DNA of 64,000 nt from Pontibacter aydingkolensis (GCF_019443125.1 NZ_JAHYXK010000008.1:147182-211181), one strand, 5' to 3'. Shown: positions 1 through 9,423, numbered from the stretch's first letter. Program-made: numbers and translations. Notes: a model not told the origin generated them from the letters alone.

Positions 1-161
1 CCATGGGTGGCACCATGGCCATCCGCGACAGCCGCATTTTAAATGACCGCTACGCTATGGCTTACTATGAAGACGGCCACAACGGCGGTTACCTGTTGCT
101 AAAGTATGAAGTAAACAACGGCAACATCAACTGGAAGGTAGTAGATCATTCTAAACTGTAA
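1..161 (+). CDS. C-terminal end of an unknown protein (partial at window edge)
   Basis: An open frame enters from the left edge and ends with TAA at 159-161. The visible tail of about 52 residues is rich in Gly, Asn and Tyr and ends VVDHSKL. No family is recognised. The frame has no stop up to base 3. An ATG at base 3 lies in frame, but nothing shows it is the start, so I treat the gene as truncated by the window. The next gene on the same strand starts about 55 bases downstream, so the two could be co-transcribed. Confidence 0.55.
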   Translation, partial: MGGTMAIRDSRILNDRYAMAYYEDGHNGGYLLLKYEVNNGNINWKVVDHSKL

Positions 162-216
162 ATTTCTAGCACAACATTTGAGCAGGAGAAGTATAAAGTA
201 TAAACCATTTACTAAA

Positions 217-813
217 ATGATGTTACTACACGCTATACTTCCCCTGCTCTTTGCATTTATACTTGCCGATACCAGCCAACTTAAACTGCAGCAGGACATA
301 CAGAAAGATGTTGCCAAGCTGCAGCAAAGCAATAGTTACTTTATCAGCGACAATACTTCCGAAACAGCATCGCTGCAAAGTATATTCAACGACCTGCAAT
401 TATTCGGCATGGTCTCTAACCTGGACCTTAGCAAGGCAAAGTATAGCCAGCACCAGCAAGGGCCACACCAGATACAGCAATGGATATTTGACCAGGGACA
501 GATCAAAAGTATAACTCAACTGGAAAGCATCATTGCTCTTGATACGGTAGTTACCCAGCATTACCTGGAGAACCGCCCTCCTTCCCAGCATCGCATAACC
601 AACAACTTTGTATTCAGGGCGTACCAGGTTTCTACTGCTACCGAGCCGGCAAAGCTTTTTTACCTGACAGAGTCAGAGCAAGGTTTGTTGGCTTACCACC
701 TTGAAGAAAAACAGGCACACATAAGCTATACTTCATCTAAAAACGGGCTCAACCACCTTTTGCCGAAGTATCATGCCGAGGTAGAGGCTATTTTAAAGCA
801 AAGTATAAAGTAG
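217..813 (+). CDS. Unknown protein with N-terminal signal or anchor sequence
   Basis: I start the gene at the ATG at 217; the frame is open further up to a TTG at 178, but that extension is basic and less likely. The 198-residue product begins with a hydrophobic stretch (about residues 3-17, ending in FILAD), consistent with a signal peptide or membrane anchor. The rest is polar, Gln/Ser/Leu-rich and shows no motif I recognise. Export to the envelope is inferred from the N-terminus only. The gene is unusually dense in AAGTATA/TATACTT words (nine counted from 189 to about 806), placed in more than one reading frame. It may share a transcript with the partial gene before it. Confidence 0.6.
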   Translation: MMLLHAILPLLFAFILADTSQLKLQQDIQKDVAKLQQSNSYFISDNTSETASLQSIFNDLQLFGMVSNLDLSKAKYSQHQQGPHQIQQWIFDQGQIKSITQLESIIALDTVVTQHYLENRPPSQHRITNNFVFRAYQVSTATEPAKLFYLTESEQGLLAYHLEEKQAHISYTSSKNGLNHLLPKYHAEVEAILKQSIK

Positions 814-832
814 CATTTTTCTGTAAAAGTTG

Positions 833-1010
833 CCCAACCGCCCCTGCCTCAATGCCGTCAATTTTAGGATTCAAGTATCCGTGTTGTCATTTCGAACACA
901 GTGAGAAATCTATTTAGAATTAGTACAGAAAGAGCTTTGAAAAGATCTCTCCTTTCGTCGAGATGACAGCTTTTGCTAGTGTTGACGGCATAGGAGGTCA
1001 AGGGTGGTTG
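833..1010. repeat. Nested inverted-repeat element between two genes
   Basis: Three sets of arms nest inside one another. The outer arms are a C-rich CCAACCGCCCCTG type (833-850) and its G-rich counterpart (992-1010). Inside them lie ATGCCGTCAA (852-861) and its exact complement (982-991). The core is a TCATTTCGAACACAGTGAG word (886-911) opposed by an imperfect complement (943-967). A second copy of the core is at 21289-21353. The layout resembles a small non-coding mobile or REP-like element; no reading frame is supported. Confidence 0.7.
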
Positions 1011-1023
1011 TATTAGGTACTGC

Positions 1024-1062
1024 AAAAAACAAAAAAAGGCCACTGCTTTTACAGCAGCGGCC
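1024..1062 (-). terminator. Rho-independent terminator of valS
   Basis: GGCCACTGCT (1038-1047) pairs with AGCAGCGGCC (1053-1062), leaving a five-base loop. Read on the minus strand the stem is followed by a long T run (A run at 1024-1037). It lies 25 bases past the valS stop. Confidence 0.85.
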
Positions 1063-1086
1063 TTTCCCATACTTAAAAACTATACT

Positions 1087-3720
1087 TTACAGCGATGCTA
1101 AACTTTGCTCAATGGCATTGATCTTAGCTTCTGCATCAGCTTTTTTCTTACGCTCGTTGGCGATAACAGACTCTGGTGCACCGCTAACAAAACGTTCGTT
1201 GCTCAGCTTTTTATCTACTGAGATCAGGAAGCCTTTAGTATACTCCAGTTCCTTGGTTAAACGCTCACGCTCTGCTTCAACATCAATGTTTCCTTCCATC
1301 GGAATAAAGAACTCGTCGCCGGAAACGATGAAGCTGACAGCGCCTTCGATATTCTCCTCTACATACTGCACTTCGCTAAGGTTTGCCAGCTTACGCATAA
1401 CACCAAAGTATGGCTCATATTGATCATGGCTCATTACTTTAATAAACAGCTCGAGTGGCTTGGTATTAGGGATATTTTTAGAATTACGGATATTACGAAC
1501 AGACCCGACAATGTTTATCACACTCTCCATCTGCTCGACAATATGCTTGTCAAATTTATCCTTCTTAGGCCAAGGCGCTACAATCAGGTACTCTTTCTCT
1601 TTACGCTCTTTCAGGTCGTGCCAGATTTCTTCGGTGATAAACGGCATAAACGGGTGCAGCACCTTCAGCACATCTTCCAGGAAATCAACTGTTGTATCCA
1701 GCGTTTGCTTATCAATTGGTTGTTGGTAAGCAGGCTTGATCATCTCTAAGTAGTTAGAGCAGAAATCATCCCACACCAACTTGTAAACTGTTAGCAACGC
1801 ATCTGAAATACGGAATTTGCTGAAGTGGTCTTCTATCTGAACAAAAGCCTCGTTAAAGCGAGAATCAAACCACTTGATGGCGGTTTCGTTCGGGCATGGC
1901 AGGTTCTCGTCTACTTCCCATCCTTTAATCAGCCTATAGGCGTTCCAGATTTTATTACTAAAGTTACGTCCCTGCTCCACCAGTTTCTCGTCGAACAGCA
2001 GGTCGTTACCAGCCGGTGAGCTGAACAGCATACCCGCACGCACACCATCGGCTCCGTATTGCTCTATCAGATCGAGCGGGTCTGGTGAGTTACCCAACGA
2101 TTTAGACATTTTACGGCCCTGCGCATCGCGCACGATACCAGTCAGGTACACGTTTTTAAATGGCATCTCGTTACGGAACTCGTAACCTGCCATGATCATA
2201 CGCGCTACCCAGAAGAACAGGATCTCAGGGGCAGTTACCAGGTCGTTGGTTGGGTAATAGTATAAAATATCCTTGTTGTCGGGATCTTTAAAGCCATCAA
2301 ATACAGAGATAGGCCACAACCACGACGAGAACCAGGTATCCAAAACGTCTTCGTCCTGGCGCAGATCAGATAGCTGCAGGTTCTCGTTGCCGCTCTCTTT
2401 GCGGGCCAGTACCAGAGCCTCCTCAGCGGTTGTTGCCACTACATAAGAGCCATCCGGCAGGTAATAAGCCGGAATCTGCTGGCCCCACCATAGCTGGCGA
2501 GAAACGCACCAATCACGCACGTTCTCCATCCAGGAGCGGTACATGTTCTTAAACTTAGGCGGATGCAGGCGAATCTCATCGTTCATCACCGACTCCAGCG
2601 CTGGGCCAGCCATTTTGTCCATCTTGCACCACCACTGCATAGACAAGCGCGGCTCTATTACAGCACCGGTACGCTCTGATGTCTGCAGTACGCTGGCATA
2701 CTCTTCTACCTTAACCAGTAAACCGGCTTCCTGAAGATCTTTTACAATATTACGGCGTGCCGCGAAACGGTCCTGCCCTACATACAGCTGTGCCTGTTCG
2801 TTTAGCGTACCGTTGTTGTTCAGGATGTCGATGGTTGGCAGCTTGTGCTTCTGGCCCAGTTCGTAGTCGTTAAGGTCGTGAGCAGGGGTTACTTTAAGGG
2901 CTCCCGTACCAAAATCTATACTTACATACTCATCCAGTATAACCGGAATCTCCTTGCCCAGCAACGGAATGCGGACAGACTTGCCATGCAGGTGTTTGTA
3001 ACGCTCATCGTTCGGGTTAACGGCCACTGCTACGTCGGCCATAATAGTCTCAGGGCGTGAGGTAGCTACGGTTATATAAGTTGGTTCTGCTGCACTGTTT
3101 GCTACTACTTCGTAGTTCAGGTGGTACATTTTAGCCATCGTGTCTTTCGGGATAACCTCTTCGTCAGAAAGAGCAGTCTGGCCCTGCGGGTCCCAGTTTA
3201 CCATGCGCACGCCACGGTAAATCTGACCTTTGCGGTACAGGTCTACGAACACCTCTATTACAGCCGCGCTTAGGTCGTCTTCCATGGTAAAGCGGGTGCG
3301 GTCCCAGTCGCAGGAAGCGCCTAGTTTTTTCAACTGCTCCAGAATTATGCCGCCATACTTCTCTTTCCACTCCCAGGCGTACTTCAGGAATTCCTCGCGG
3401 GTAAGGTCGCTTTTGTTAATGCCTTTTTCCTTCAGCATAGCCACTACCTTTGCCTCCGTAGCAATAGAAGCATGGTCGGTGCCTGGTACCCAACATGCCT
3501 CTTTGCCCTGCATACGCGCACGACGGATAAGCACATCCTGGATGGTATTGTTGAGCATGTGGCCCATGTGCAGCACACCTGTAACGTTTGGCGGCGGAAT
3601 TACAATGGTATATGGCTCTTTATTCGGGTTAGGCTCTGAGTGGAAGAAGCCGCGCTGCATCCAGCTATCGTACCACTTCTTCTCTACTTCCTTAGGGTTA
3701 TATTTTGTTGAAATCGACAT
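1087..3720 (-). CDS. valS: Valine--tRNA ligase
   Basis: This is cytoplasmic class I valyl-tRNA synthetase, which charges tRNA-Val with valine at the expense of ATP. The 877 residues match the usual family length. The HIGH-type motif is HMGH at residues 51-54 and the KMSKS loop is at 537-541. The CP1 editing domain that removes mischarged threonine is marked by [10 protein letters not shown] (220-229) and [12 protein letters not shown] (271-282). The last 65 residues form the charged coiled coil typical of ValRS. The start is an ATG at 3720, and a possible -7 box (TATTTTTG, minus strand 3758-3765) lies upstream without a clear -33. The gene appears monocistronic, ending at a strong hairpin. 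AAGTATA words are rare here (one found). Confidence 0.98.
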   Translation of the reverse strand: MSISTKYNPKEVEKKWYDSWMQRGFFHSEPNPNKEPYTIVIPPPNVTGVLHMGHMLNNTIQDVLIRRARMQGKEACWVPGTDHASIATEAKVVAMLKEKGINKSDLTREEFLKYAWEWKEKYGGIILEQLKKLGASCDWDRTRFTMEDDLSAAVIEVFVDLYRKGQIYRGVRMVNWDPQGQTALSDEEVIPKDTMAKMYHLNYEVVANSAAEPTYITVATSRPETIMADVAVAVNPNDERYKHLHGKSVRIPLLGKEIPVILDEYVSIDFGTGALKVTPAHDLNDYELGQKHKLPTIDILNNNGTLNEQAQLYVGQDRFAARRNIVKDLQEAGLLVKVEEYASVLQTSERTGAVIEPRLSMQWWCKMDKMAGPALESVMNDEIRLHPPKFKNMYRSWMENVRDWCVSRQLWWGQQIPAYYLPDGSYVVATTAEEALVLARKESGNENLQLSDLRQDEDVLDTWFSSWLWPISVFDGFKDPDNKDILYYYPTNDLVTAPEILFFWVARMIMAGYEFRNEMPFKNVYLTGIVRDAQGRKMSKSLGNSPDPLDLIEQYGADGVRAGMLFSSPAGNDLLFDEKLVEQGRNFSNKIWNAYRLIKGWEVDENLPCPNETAIKWFDSRFNEAFVQIEDHFSKFRISDALLTVYKLVWDDFCSNYLEMIKPAYQQPIDKQTLDTTVDFLEDVLKVLHPFMPFITEEIWHDLKERKEKEYLIVAPWPKKDKFDKHIVEQMESVINIVGSVRNIRNSKNIPNTKPLELFIKVMSHDQYEPYFGVMRKLANLSEVQYVEENIEGAVSFIVSGDEFFIPMEGNIDVEAERERLTKELEYTKGFLISVDKKLSNERFVSGAPESVIANERKKKADAEAKINAIEQSLASL

Positions 3721-3813
3721 CTTAATACTTTATTTTGCTGCTTTTCGCGCTAAAAAGCAAAAATAGGCAATTTACCTTAAATTGTTGATCGTTAATTGTT
3801 GATTGTTATCTTG

Positions 3814-4004
3814 ACCACAGATTAATGGGGATTTGATTGATTAAAAGGATTTATGATCGTAAATGATCTGGTTAATCTGTGGATCAGCATCATCTAACCC
3901 ATTTAAAATCGTTTTCAATGAAATCTTTCTTGAAGATACTGGAATGCCCTGCTGTGGTGCATTTTAAATCTTACTAATCAATCAAATCCCCATTAATCTG
4001 TGGT
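3814..4004. repeat. 30-bp perfect inverted repeat flanking 131 bp
   Basis: The arm at 3814-3843 begins ACCACAGATTAATGGGG. The arm at 3975-4004 is its exact reverse complement over 30 bases. The right arm ends directly against the pentapeptide gene's stop codon (4005). A related word (CCGCAGATTAACAGG) occurs at about 26161, so this belongs to a dispersed family. The 131 bases between the arms hold no supported gene. Confidence 0.8.
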
Positions 4005-4577
4005 TCAGACTATTTGCAGGTTATACTTTGTAAGCAGGCCCTGCAAGCTATACTGCGAGAATTTTGCTTTTTTGATGGCGTTGATCTCCGGATCAATGTC
4101 AAAGTTGAAGGCTGTGGAAAGGTCTGCACCGGTCAGGTTGGTGTTATGGAAGATTGCCCGCTCCAGGTTTGTATCGTCAAGTATAGCGTTGCTTAAATTT
4201 GTACCAGAAAAATCAACGCCTTTTAATGTGCATTTAATAAACCTGGTTTTAGCCATTTTAATCCTGGCAAACGACGCATAATCCAGCAGGCAGTTTTCAA
4301 AGTATACTGTAAACAACGTGTCTTCGCACTCGCTGAAGTTTATACCTGTAAGCTTGCACTCTTTAAAAATCACATTGTTTAGCGAAGTATGGTTGAGTTT
4401 TAGCATGGCCAGGTTACAGCCTATAAAAGTACAGTCGGTAAAGCGGTTCTGCGAAAAATTGCTGCCCGAAAAATCACAAAGCCTGAAAGCACATTTCTCA
4501 AACTCCCTATTTTTAATCTCTTTAACCGGGTAAACGATCTTTTCAAAAACTTTGCCTTCGTGAGTTAACTCTTCCAT
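4005..4577 (-). CDS. Pentapeptide-repeat protein (Qnr/McbG-like)
   Basis: The 190-residue protein is built of A(D/N)LXX-type pentapeptides. Repeats such as CAFRL CDFSG SNFSQ NRFTD CTFIG run through residues 30-165, predicting a right-handed quadrilateral beta-helix. The tail, with IDPEINAIKKAKFS and a Leu-rich end, resembles the dimerisation end of Qnr/McbG-like proteins. Those relatives mimic DNA and protect gyrase from quinolones or microcin. That activity is possible here but not shown: Bacteroidota carry many such proteins of unknown role. The start is an ATG at 4577. The gene stands alone, with the ferredoxin terminator upstream and an inverted repeat touching its stop codon. Confidence 0.85.
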   Translation of the reverse strand: MEELTHEGKVFEKIVYPVKEIKNREFEKCAFRLCDFSGSNFSQNRFTDCTFIGCNLAMLKLNHTSLNNVIFKECKLTGINFSECEDTLFTVYFENCLLDYASFARIKMAKTRFIKCTLKGVDFSGTNLSNAILDDTNLERAIFHNTNLTGADLSTAFNFDIDPEINAIKKAKFSQYSLQGLLTKYNLQIV

Positions 4578-4604
4578 TGTCTTATGCCCTGCGCTATACT
4601 TTAA

Positions 4605-4636
4605 ACAAAAAAACCTGCCCTTTTACAGACAGGTTT
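4605..4636 (-). terminator. Terminator of the ferredoxin gene
   Basis: AAACCTGCCC and GACAGGTTT form a stem around a TTTTACA loop. On the minus strand it is followed by a run of seven T. It lies between the ferredoxin stop and the pentapeptide gene, so the two genes are separate transcription units. Confidence 0.75.
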
Positions 4637-4659
4637 ATACTTTGCTGGTGCTTTTATAC

Positions 4660-5052
<393 letters not shown>

Positions 5053-5063
5053 TTATTAATTAA

Positions 5064-5095
5064 CAAAATTAGGAACAATCGGTATCCTTATCAAA
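5064..5095 (-). promoter_or_regulatory. Bacteroidota-type promoter of the ferredoxin gene
   Basis: On the minus strand, TTTG (5092-5095) and TAATTTTG (5064-5071) are 20 bases apart. This matches the TTTG / TAnnTTTG consensus of the Bacteroidota primary sigma factor. The -7 box lies 54 bases upstream of the ferredoxin ATG. Confidence 0.75.
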
Positions 5096-5119
5096 TAATT
5101 TTTCGCTATACCTACTGCC

Positions 5120-6130
5120 ATGACGTTAGAGAACCGCATAGAAGCCTTTATAAAACTAGGCCAGCAGATACAGAACCTTACCCCAGAAGACCGCAAAACG
5201 TGGGCATACCAGGCTGCATCGCGTAATACTTGGTTTGATGAGCAAAACGTTTCTGCTGCCATTAAAGGTGTTGCCACGCTCTTGAACGAGCAGTACGTCC
5301 GTGAATGGCTTTACCCGTACCACCTGAAACAGGTTACACCCAAAAAAGTTGGTGTTGTAATGGCAGGGAATGTGCCGATGGCAGGCTTCCACGATTTTAT
5401 GGCGGTGTTACTAAGCGGACACTACCTGCTGGCCAAACTGAGCCCTGAGGATGAAGTACTGATGAAACGACTGGCTGACATGCTGATCGCCATTGAGCCT
5501 GCCTTTGCCAACCAGATAGAATTTGTGGATAGGTTAAACAACGTGGATGCCATTATCCTAACAGGAGCCGACAACACAGCCCGTTACCTGGAGCAGTACT
5601 TTGATAACCGCCCTCACATTATACGCAAAACCACCAAATGCATTGGCGTGCTTACCGGCCACGAAGAAACAGATGACCTGAAAGCCTTAGGCAACGACGT
5701 AATGCAATATTTTGGCCTTAACTGCCGAAACGTATCAAAGGTATTTGTGCCGGAAGGGTATACTTTTGATAAGTTTTTTGAGGCAAATGCCCACCGCAGC
5801 AACATACTGGACCTGCACAAGTACCAGAACAATTACGATTACAACAAATCTATACTGCTGGTTAACCGCGTACCTCATTTCGACAACGGTTTTATGCTGG
5901 TACAGGAAAGCGAAAACCTGATCTCTCCTATCTCGGTGCTCTTTTACGAGACGTTTACCTCACTGGCAGACCTGAGGCAAAAACTGGCGGCAATAAAAGA
6001 CAAGACACAATGCATTGTGTCGGCGCACGGTTGGCTGGAGGGTAGCATCCCATTTGGCGAAGCGCAATACCCCATGCCATGGGACTATACAGATGGGGTA
6101 GATACAATGGCTTTCCTTCAAAAAATTTAG
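5120..6130 (+). CDS. LuxC-like acyl-CoA reductase
   Basis: The 336-residue protein fits the LuxC family of NADPH-dependent reductases that turn acyl-CoA or acyl esters into aldehydes. Cys202 in YFGLNCRNVSKVF sits where the family's acyl-accepting cysteine is expected. GVVMAGNVPMAGFHD (residues 78-92) resembles the N-terminal nucleotide-binding part of the aldehyde-dehydrogenase fold. Bacteroidota usually carry this gene away from any lux operon, often close to a ferredoxin gene as here. The true substrate is unknown; a role in lipid or aldehyde metabolism is inference. The start is an ATG at 5120. No terminator is obvious before the next gene, 80 bases downstream. Confidence 0.85.
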   Translation: MTLENRIEAFIKLGQQIQNLTPEDRKTWAYQAASRNTWFDEQNVSAAIKGVATLLNEQYVREWLYPYHLKQVTPKKVGVVMAGNVPMAGFHDFMAVLLSGHYLLAKLSPEDEVLMKRLADMLIAIEPAFANQIEFVDRLNNVDAIILTGADNTARYLEQYFDNRPHIIRKTTKCIGVLTGHEETDDLKALGNDVMQYFGLNCRNVSKVFVPEGYTFDKFFEANAHRSNILDLHKYQNNYDYNKSILLVNRVPHFDNGFMLVQESENLISPISVLFYETFTSLADLRQKLAAIKDKTQCIVSAHGWLEGSIPFGEAQYPMPWDYTDGVDTMAFLQKI

Positions 6131-6210
6131 TCAATCTATATTCCGTACCGCTGTAGCTTTCGTACTTAAGTAGTATAGTCTTAGGTGTTTTACATTAAAA
6201 TGCACCACTC

Positions 6211-6510
6211 ATGAAAGCTCAGGTAAACAGAATACCCATGGTGGAGAAGGAGATGATTCCGTTCTTCCATTTTACCCACGACGATGTGCTGGAGAACACA
6301 GAAGCCAGAAAAAAGCGCTTGTGGGATTTAAACCGCGCTTCTATACTGGGCAACGGCTACCGCGGAAAAGTTGAAATAACATTCAGAACGGCAGAGGGAG
6401 AACTAAAGCGCGTAGATACAACTATTTGGGCTGTAGATGACAAATACATGATTCTTAAAGCCGGTTGCTTTATACCTATTGCCTCTGTTGTTGGTGTAGA
6501 GTTCTTTTAA
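6211..6510 (+). CDS. Conserved small protein of unknown function
   Basis: A 99-residue soluble protein with no signal peptide or membrane segment. The middle contains KVEITFRTAEGELKRVDTTIW and the end VVGVEFF, suggesting a small beta-rich fold, but I cannot name a family. It lies on the same strand as the acyl-CoA reductase gene and ends 20 bases before a perfect bidirectional terminator, which supports real expression. The start is the ATG at 6211. Confidence 0.75.
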   Translation: MKAQVNRIPMVEKEMIPFFHFTHDDVLENTEARKKRLWDLNRASILGNGYRGKVEITFRTAEGELKRVDTTIWAVDDKYMILKAGCFIPIASVVGVEFF

Positions 6511-6530
6511 AAGTTTATCTTACCAGGTAT

Positions 6531-6576
6531 AAAAACTGCCCCCTTTCCGGCTGTTGCTGAAAAGGGGGCAGTTTTT
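6531..6576. terminator. Bidirectional terminator, 16-bp perfect stem
   Basis: AAAAACTGCCCCCTTT (6531-6546) is exactly complementary to 6561-6576, with a 14-base loop. A and T runs on the two outer sides let it serve both the 6211-6510 gene and the convergent phosphorylase gene. Confidence 0.9.
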
Positions 6577-6590
6577 ATGGTTTATACATT

Positions 6591-7448
6591 CTAAATTCTA
6601 TCCAGCACTTTCAGGATCAGGTCATCGATCACGGCTTCGGCGTTTTCGGCGAACTTTTGCGAGATACGGTTAGCAACAATAGCATTAAGCGACAGCACCT
6701 CGTGGCCCAACAGGCGGCCCATGCTGTAGTAGCCTGCTGTCTCCATTTCAAAGTTAGTCAGCCTGAAATCGCATACCCTGAACTCGTTATAGGTTTTAAG
6801 TAGATTTTGATTTTTTAACCCGGCACGTAGCACACGCCCTTGTGGCGCATAAAATCCTGGGCAGGTAAGTGTATTCCCCGGTATCATGTCAAAAGCGATC
6901 TTCTGGATCAGTTCCTGAGAACCATTTACACAATAAGGTCTGAAGCTAAGGCCCAGGTCTTTTTGCAAAGCCTCTGTTATACTTTGCTCGTTCTCATCCT
7001 GCTCCAGCGGGTAAAATTCCATCAAGCTATCAATACCAATGGCATAATGCGACGCTAACAGGCTACCCAAGGGCACATCATCCTGCAAAGCTCCGGAAGT
7101 ACCCACACGTACGATCTTCAGCTTTATCTTTTCCTCGTTTACTTCTCTGCTCGTAAAATCGATGTTCACCAACGCGTCCAGCTCATTCATGAGTATATCG
7201 ATGTTATCAGTGCCCATACCTGTTGAGATAACCGTAATGCGCTTGCCTTTGTAGTAGCCTGTGTGGGTTACAAACTCACGCTTTGCGATCTGCACATCCA
7301 TCTCATCAAAGTGCCTGCTTACGCGTTCTACCCTGTCCGGGTCGCCTACGGTTATAATGGTATCTGATATGTGCTCTGGTAGCAGGTTGAGATGATACAC
7401 GCTACCATCTTTGTTTATGATCAGTTCTGATTCCGGGATTACAGCCAT
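6591..7448 (-). CDS. Nucleoside phosphorylase, uridine phosphorylase type
   Basis: A 285-residue member of the PNP/UDP phosphorylase family (NP-I), cleaving a nucleoside with phosphate to a base and ribose-1-phosphate. The phosphate-binding segment is GDPDRVERVS (35-44), followed by STGMGTDN (75-82), RVGTSGALQDDVPLGS (114-129) and the ribose/base signature NFEMETAGYY (232-241). The EMET pattern suits uridine phosphorylase, as does the length. It would work with cdd (29931) in pyrimidine salvage, though the two are far apart. The start is the ATG at 7448. The gene stands alone and ends at a bidirectional terminator. Confidence 0.9.
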   Translation of the reverse strand: MAVIPESELIINKDGSVYHLNLLPEHISDTIITVGDPDRVERVSRHFDEMDVQIAKREFVTHTGYYKGKRITVISTGMGTDNIDILMNELDALVNIDFTSREVNEEKIKLKIVRVGTSGALQDDVPLGSLLASHYAIGIDSLMEFYPLEQDENEQSITEALQKDLGLSFRPYCVNGSQELIQKIAFDMIPGNTLTCPGFYAPQGRVLRAGLKNQNLLKTYNEFRVCDFRLTNFEMETAGYYSMGRLLGHEVLSLNAIVANRISQKFAENAEAVIDDLILKVLDRI

Positions 7449-7565
7449 TCGTTTCTGGTGTTGTTATTTTGTCGTTATGCTTTGGTGCTCAACTATTTTT
7501 TGTACAAGATCTGCTAGTATGACGAAATCTCATGTAATTGTTATTTACAAGATACATAAAAAACG

Positions 7566-7596
7566 AAAAGCGCGGCCATACAAAGGCTGCGCTTTT
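7566..7596 (-). terminator. Terminator of trhO
   Basis: AAAAGCGCGGCC and GGCTGCGCTTTT form a stem with one G-T or mismatch position and a seven-base loop. On the minus strand it is followed by T-rich sequence. It lies 20 bases beyond the trhO stop. Confidence 0.8.
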
Positions 7597-7615
7597 CTTG
7601 AGCTTTAGAGAATAC

Positions 7616-8584
7616 TTATACTTGTACGTCAGTTTTCTTCTTTCGGTTGAAACCTTTTAACGGATTATAGCCATTCATCTCTTTTTGGTAGTAACCGGTG
7701 CCATCGTAAGGGCGCTTTTCCGGGTGCTCCTGGCACTCTACAGAACAGGCTCCGTCTAGCTTTACGCCACATTCCTCACAGATAGGCACATGCAGGTTGC
7801 AAACCGGGTTGGCGCAGTTCACCATTCTGTCGGATTTGGTGCTGCACACGTGGCAGGTAGAGATTATTGTTGGATTCACCTTATTCACATCCACAGCTAC
7901 GCGGTTATCGAACACATAGCATTTGCCCTCGAAATCTTCGCCGCCGGCTTCCATGCCATACTTGATAATGCCTCCGTGCAACTGGTACACGTTCTCAAAC
8001 CCCTGGTCCAGCAAAAAGGCACTTGCCTTCTCGCACTTAATGCCACCGGTGCAGTAGGTTAATATTTTCTTGTCCTTATACTTCTCTTTCAGTTCGCCCA
8101 CCTTCTCCGGAAACTCACGGAAGTTCTCGATATCCAGCGTAACGGCATTTTTAAAACGGCCCACGCTGTGCTCATAGTCAGAGCGAACATCCAGCACCAC
8201 TACATCTTCCTTGTCCTTGAGTTCTTTGAACTCCTGAGGCGAAAGATGCACACCGGTTCTTTCATTTGGGTTGATGTGTCGCAGGCCAGAGTGTACGATT
8301 TCAGGCTTATAACGCACATGCAGCTTGGTGAAGGCATGTTCCTCAGCCGGATCAACTTTAAAGTCGGTGTGGGCAAAACGCGGGTCTGCGTGCAGGCGTC
8401 TCATGTACTCGTCGCAGTCCTCTTTCAGGCCCGACACAGTACCGTTTAAGCCCTCGTCGGATACAATGATGCGGCCCAGCAGGTTAAGCTCCAGGCAAAG
8501 CAGGTGGTGTTCGTCGCGGTAAGCTTCCGCGTTCTCAATCTGCGCGTAGCAGTAGTAAAGTAGTATGCTGTATGGTTTGTTCAT
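7616..8584 (-). CDS. trhO: tRNA uridine(34) hydroxylase TrhO (rhodanese family, UPF0176)
   Basis: TrhO (YceA) hydroxylates uridine-34 of certain tRNAs in an oxygen-dependent reaction. The N-terminal acylphosphatase-like part has VSDEGLNGTVSG (41-52). A rhodanese domain spans about 115-220 and carries the active loop YCTGGIKCEKAS, with Cys178 as the conserved cysteine. The C-terminus adds a cysteine-rich segment (CHVC, C..PVC, CEEC, C) likely to bind zinc, then a basic tail. The 322 residues are normal for the family. The start is the ATG at 8584. It is monocistronic, ending at its own terminator. Confidence 0.93.
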   Translation of the reverse strand: MNKPYSILLYYCYAQIENAEAYRDEHHLLCLELNLLGRIIVSDEGLNGTVSGLKEDCDEYMRRLHADPRFAHTDFKVDPAEEHAFTKLHVRYKPEIVHSGLRHINPNERTGVHLSPQEFKELKDKEDVVVLDVRSDYEHSVGRFKNAVTLDIENFREFPEKVGELKEKYKDKKILTYCTGGIKCEKASAFLLDQGFENVYQLHGGIIKYGMEAGGEDFEGKCYVFDNRVAVDVNKVNPTIISTCHVCSTKSDRMVNCANPVCNLHVPICEECGVKLDGACSVECQEHPEKRPYDGTGYYQKEMNGYNPLKGFNRKKKTDVQV

Positions 8585-8787
8585 AACTGCTTAGTTTCTC
8601 GCTAAGTGTTAAATTTTAATTGTTGATCAGGATTTTCAGGATTAAAGGATAAATAGGATGACCTTCATATATCATTCACTCATCCACTCAATCACTCATT
8701 CAAAATTATTCTGCAAAAGTACAAGCTGCTCCTATACCTGAAAATAATTTTTATCAGTTCTGTAACAGCTTAAGCAAGTATAAAAGT
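8585..8787. other. Gap with low-complexity TCACTCAT words
   Basis: About 200 bases without a gene. The stretch 8673-8702 repeats the words ATTCACTCA/TCACTCATT. Similar text occurs at 26817-26878 and 27388-27420. A GATTTTCAGGATTAAAGGAT word precedes it. No promoter or RNA gene is evident. Confidence 0.5.
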
Positions 8788-9423
8788 TTACTTTACCTGT
8801 GCAGCAGGGTTTCCGAAAACTGTGGCTTTGGCTGGCACGTCGGCAATTACAACGGCACCTGCACCTACACGGGCATTTTTACCAATCTTAACGCCAGAAA
8901 CAACTACGGCACCAGACCCTATAAAGGCTCCTTCTTCCACTTTCACTTCTGAGTTGATCACAGCGCCTGCACCTACCTGCACAAAATCAGCGATCTCGGC
9001 ATATGTATCAACCACAGCGTTAGAGTGGATCAACGTATAGTTTCCGACCTTCGCATTGTTGTTTACTACCGCACCGGCGGCAACCATATTACCGTGGCCC
9101 AGCCAGGCAGATTCAGATACCGCACTAAATTTGTGAATAGCGTTTACAGGTACAACTTTCTGCTCGTCCTTCAGCATTTTGATAAGGCCTTTGCGTGCAG
9201 CTGAGTCTTCTACGGCTACGAATACGTCGCACTTTTTGCCAACAAGCTTCAGGAATTCATTATCCTCTGTGCTGCTCATTACGGCCACGTTGTTCACCTC
9301 CTGCTGCTGCAGGTCTTTGCTATCGTCGAGGAAGCAGTACACCACCACGTTGTTGCTGTTAAAAATATCTAATGCTGCGGTACCCAACTTCTGGGCACCT
9401 AGTATGATGACAGGATTTTGCAT
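8788..9423 (-). CDS. NeuD/PglD-like hexapeptide-repeat acyltransferase
   Basis: A 211-residue acetyltransferase of the sialic acid O-acetyltransferase NeuD / PglD type. A short Rossmann-like N-terminal part (VIILGAQKLGTAALDIF) would hold a sugar-nucleotide substrate. About residues 95-211 form a left-handed beta-helix of hexapeptides such as VGAGAV, IGSGAV and VGAGAVV, ending FGNPAAQVK. These enzymes acetylate amino-sugars for surface glycans; the actual substrate is unknown. I take the ATG at 9423: the frame stays open to 9609, but that stretch contains repeat DNA (palindrome at 9574-9593) and reads as low-complexity Asn/Gln text. The gene stands alone. Confidence 0.87.
   Translation of the reverse strand: MQNPVIILGAQKLGTAALDIFNSNNVVVYCFLDDSKDLQQQEVNNVAVMSSTEDNEFLKLVGKKCDVFVAVEDSAARKGLIKMLKDEQKVVPVNAIHKFSAVSESAWLGHGNMVAAGAVVNNNAKVGNYTLIHSNAVVDTYAEIADFVQVGAGAVINSEVKVEEGAFIGSGAVVVSGVKIGKNARVGAGAVVIADVPAKATVFGNPAAQVK

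Noticed and set aside
3230..3766. A 178-residue open frame antisense to valS
   Set aside because: It lies within a clear valS gene on the other strand and its translation shows no domain. It is a shadow of valS codon structure.
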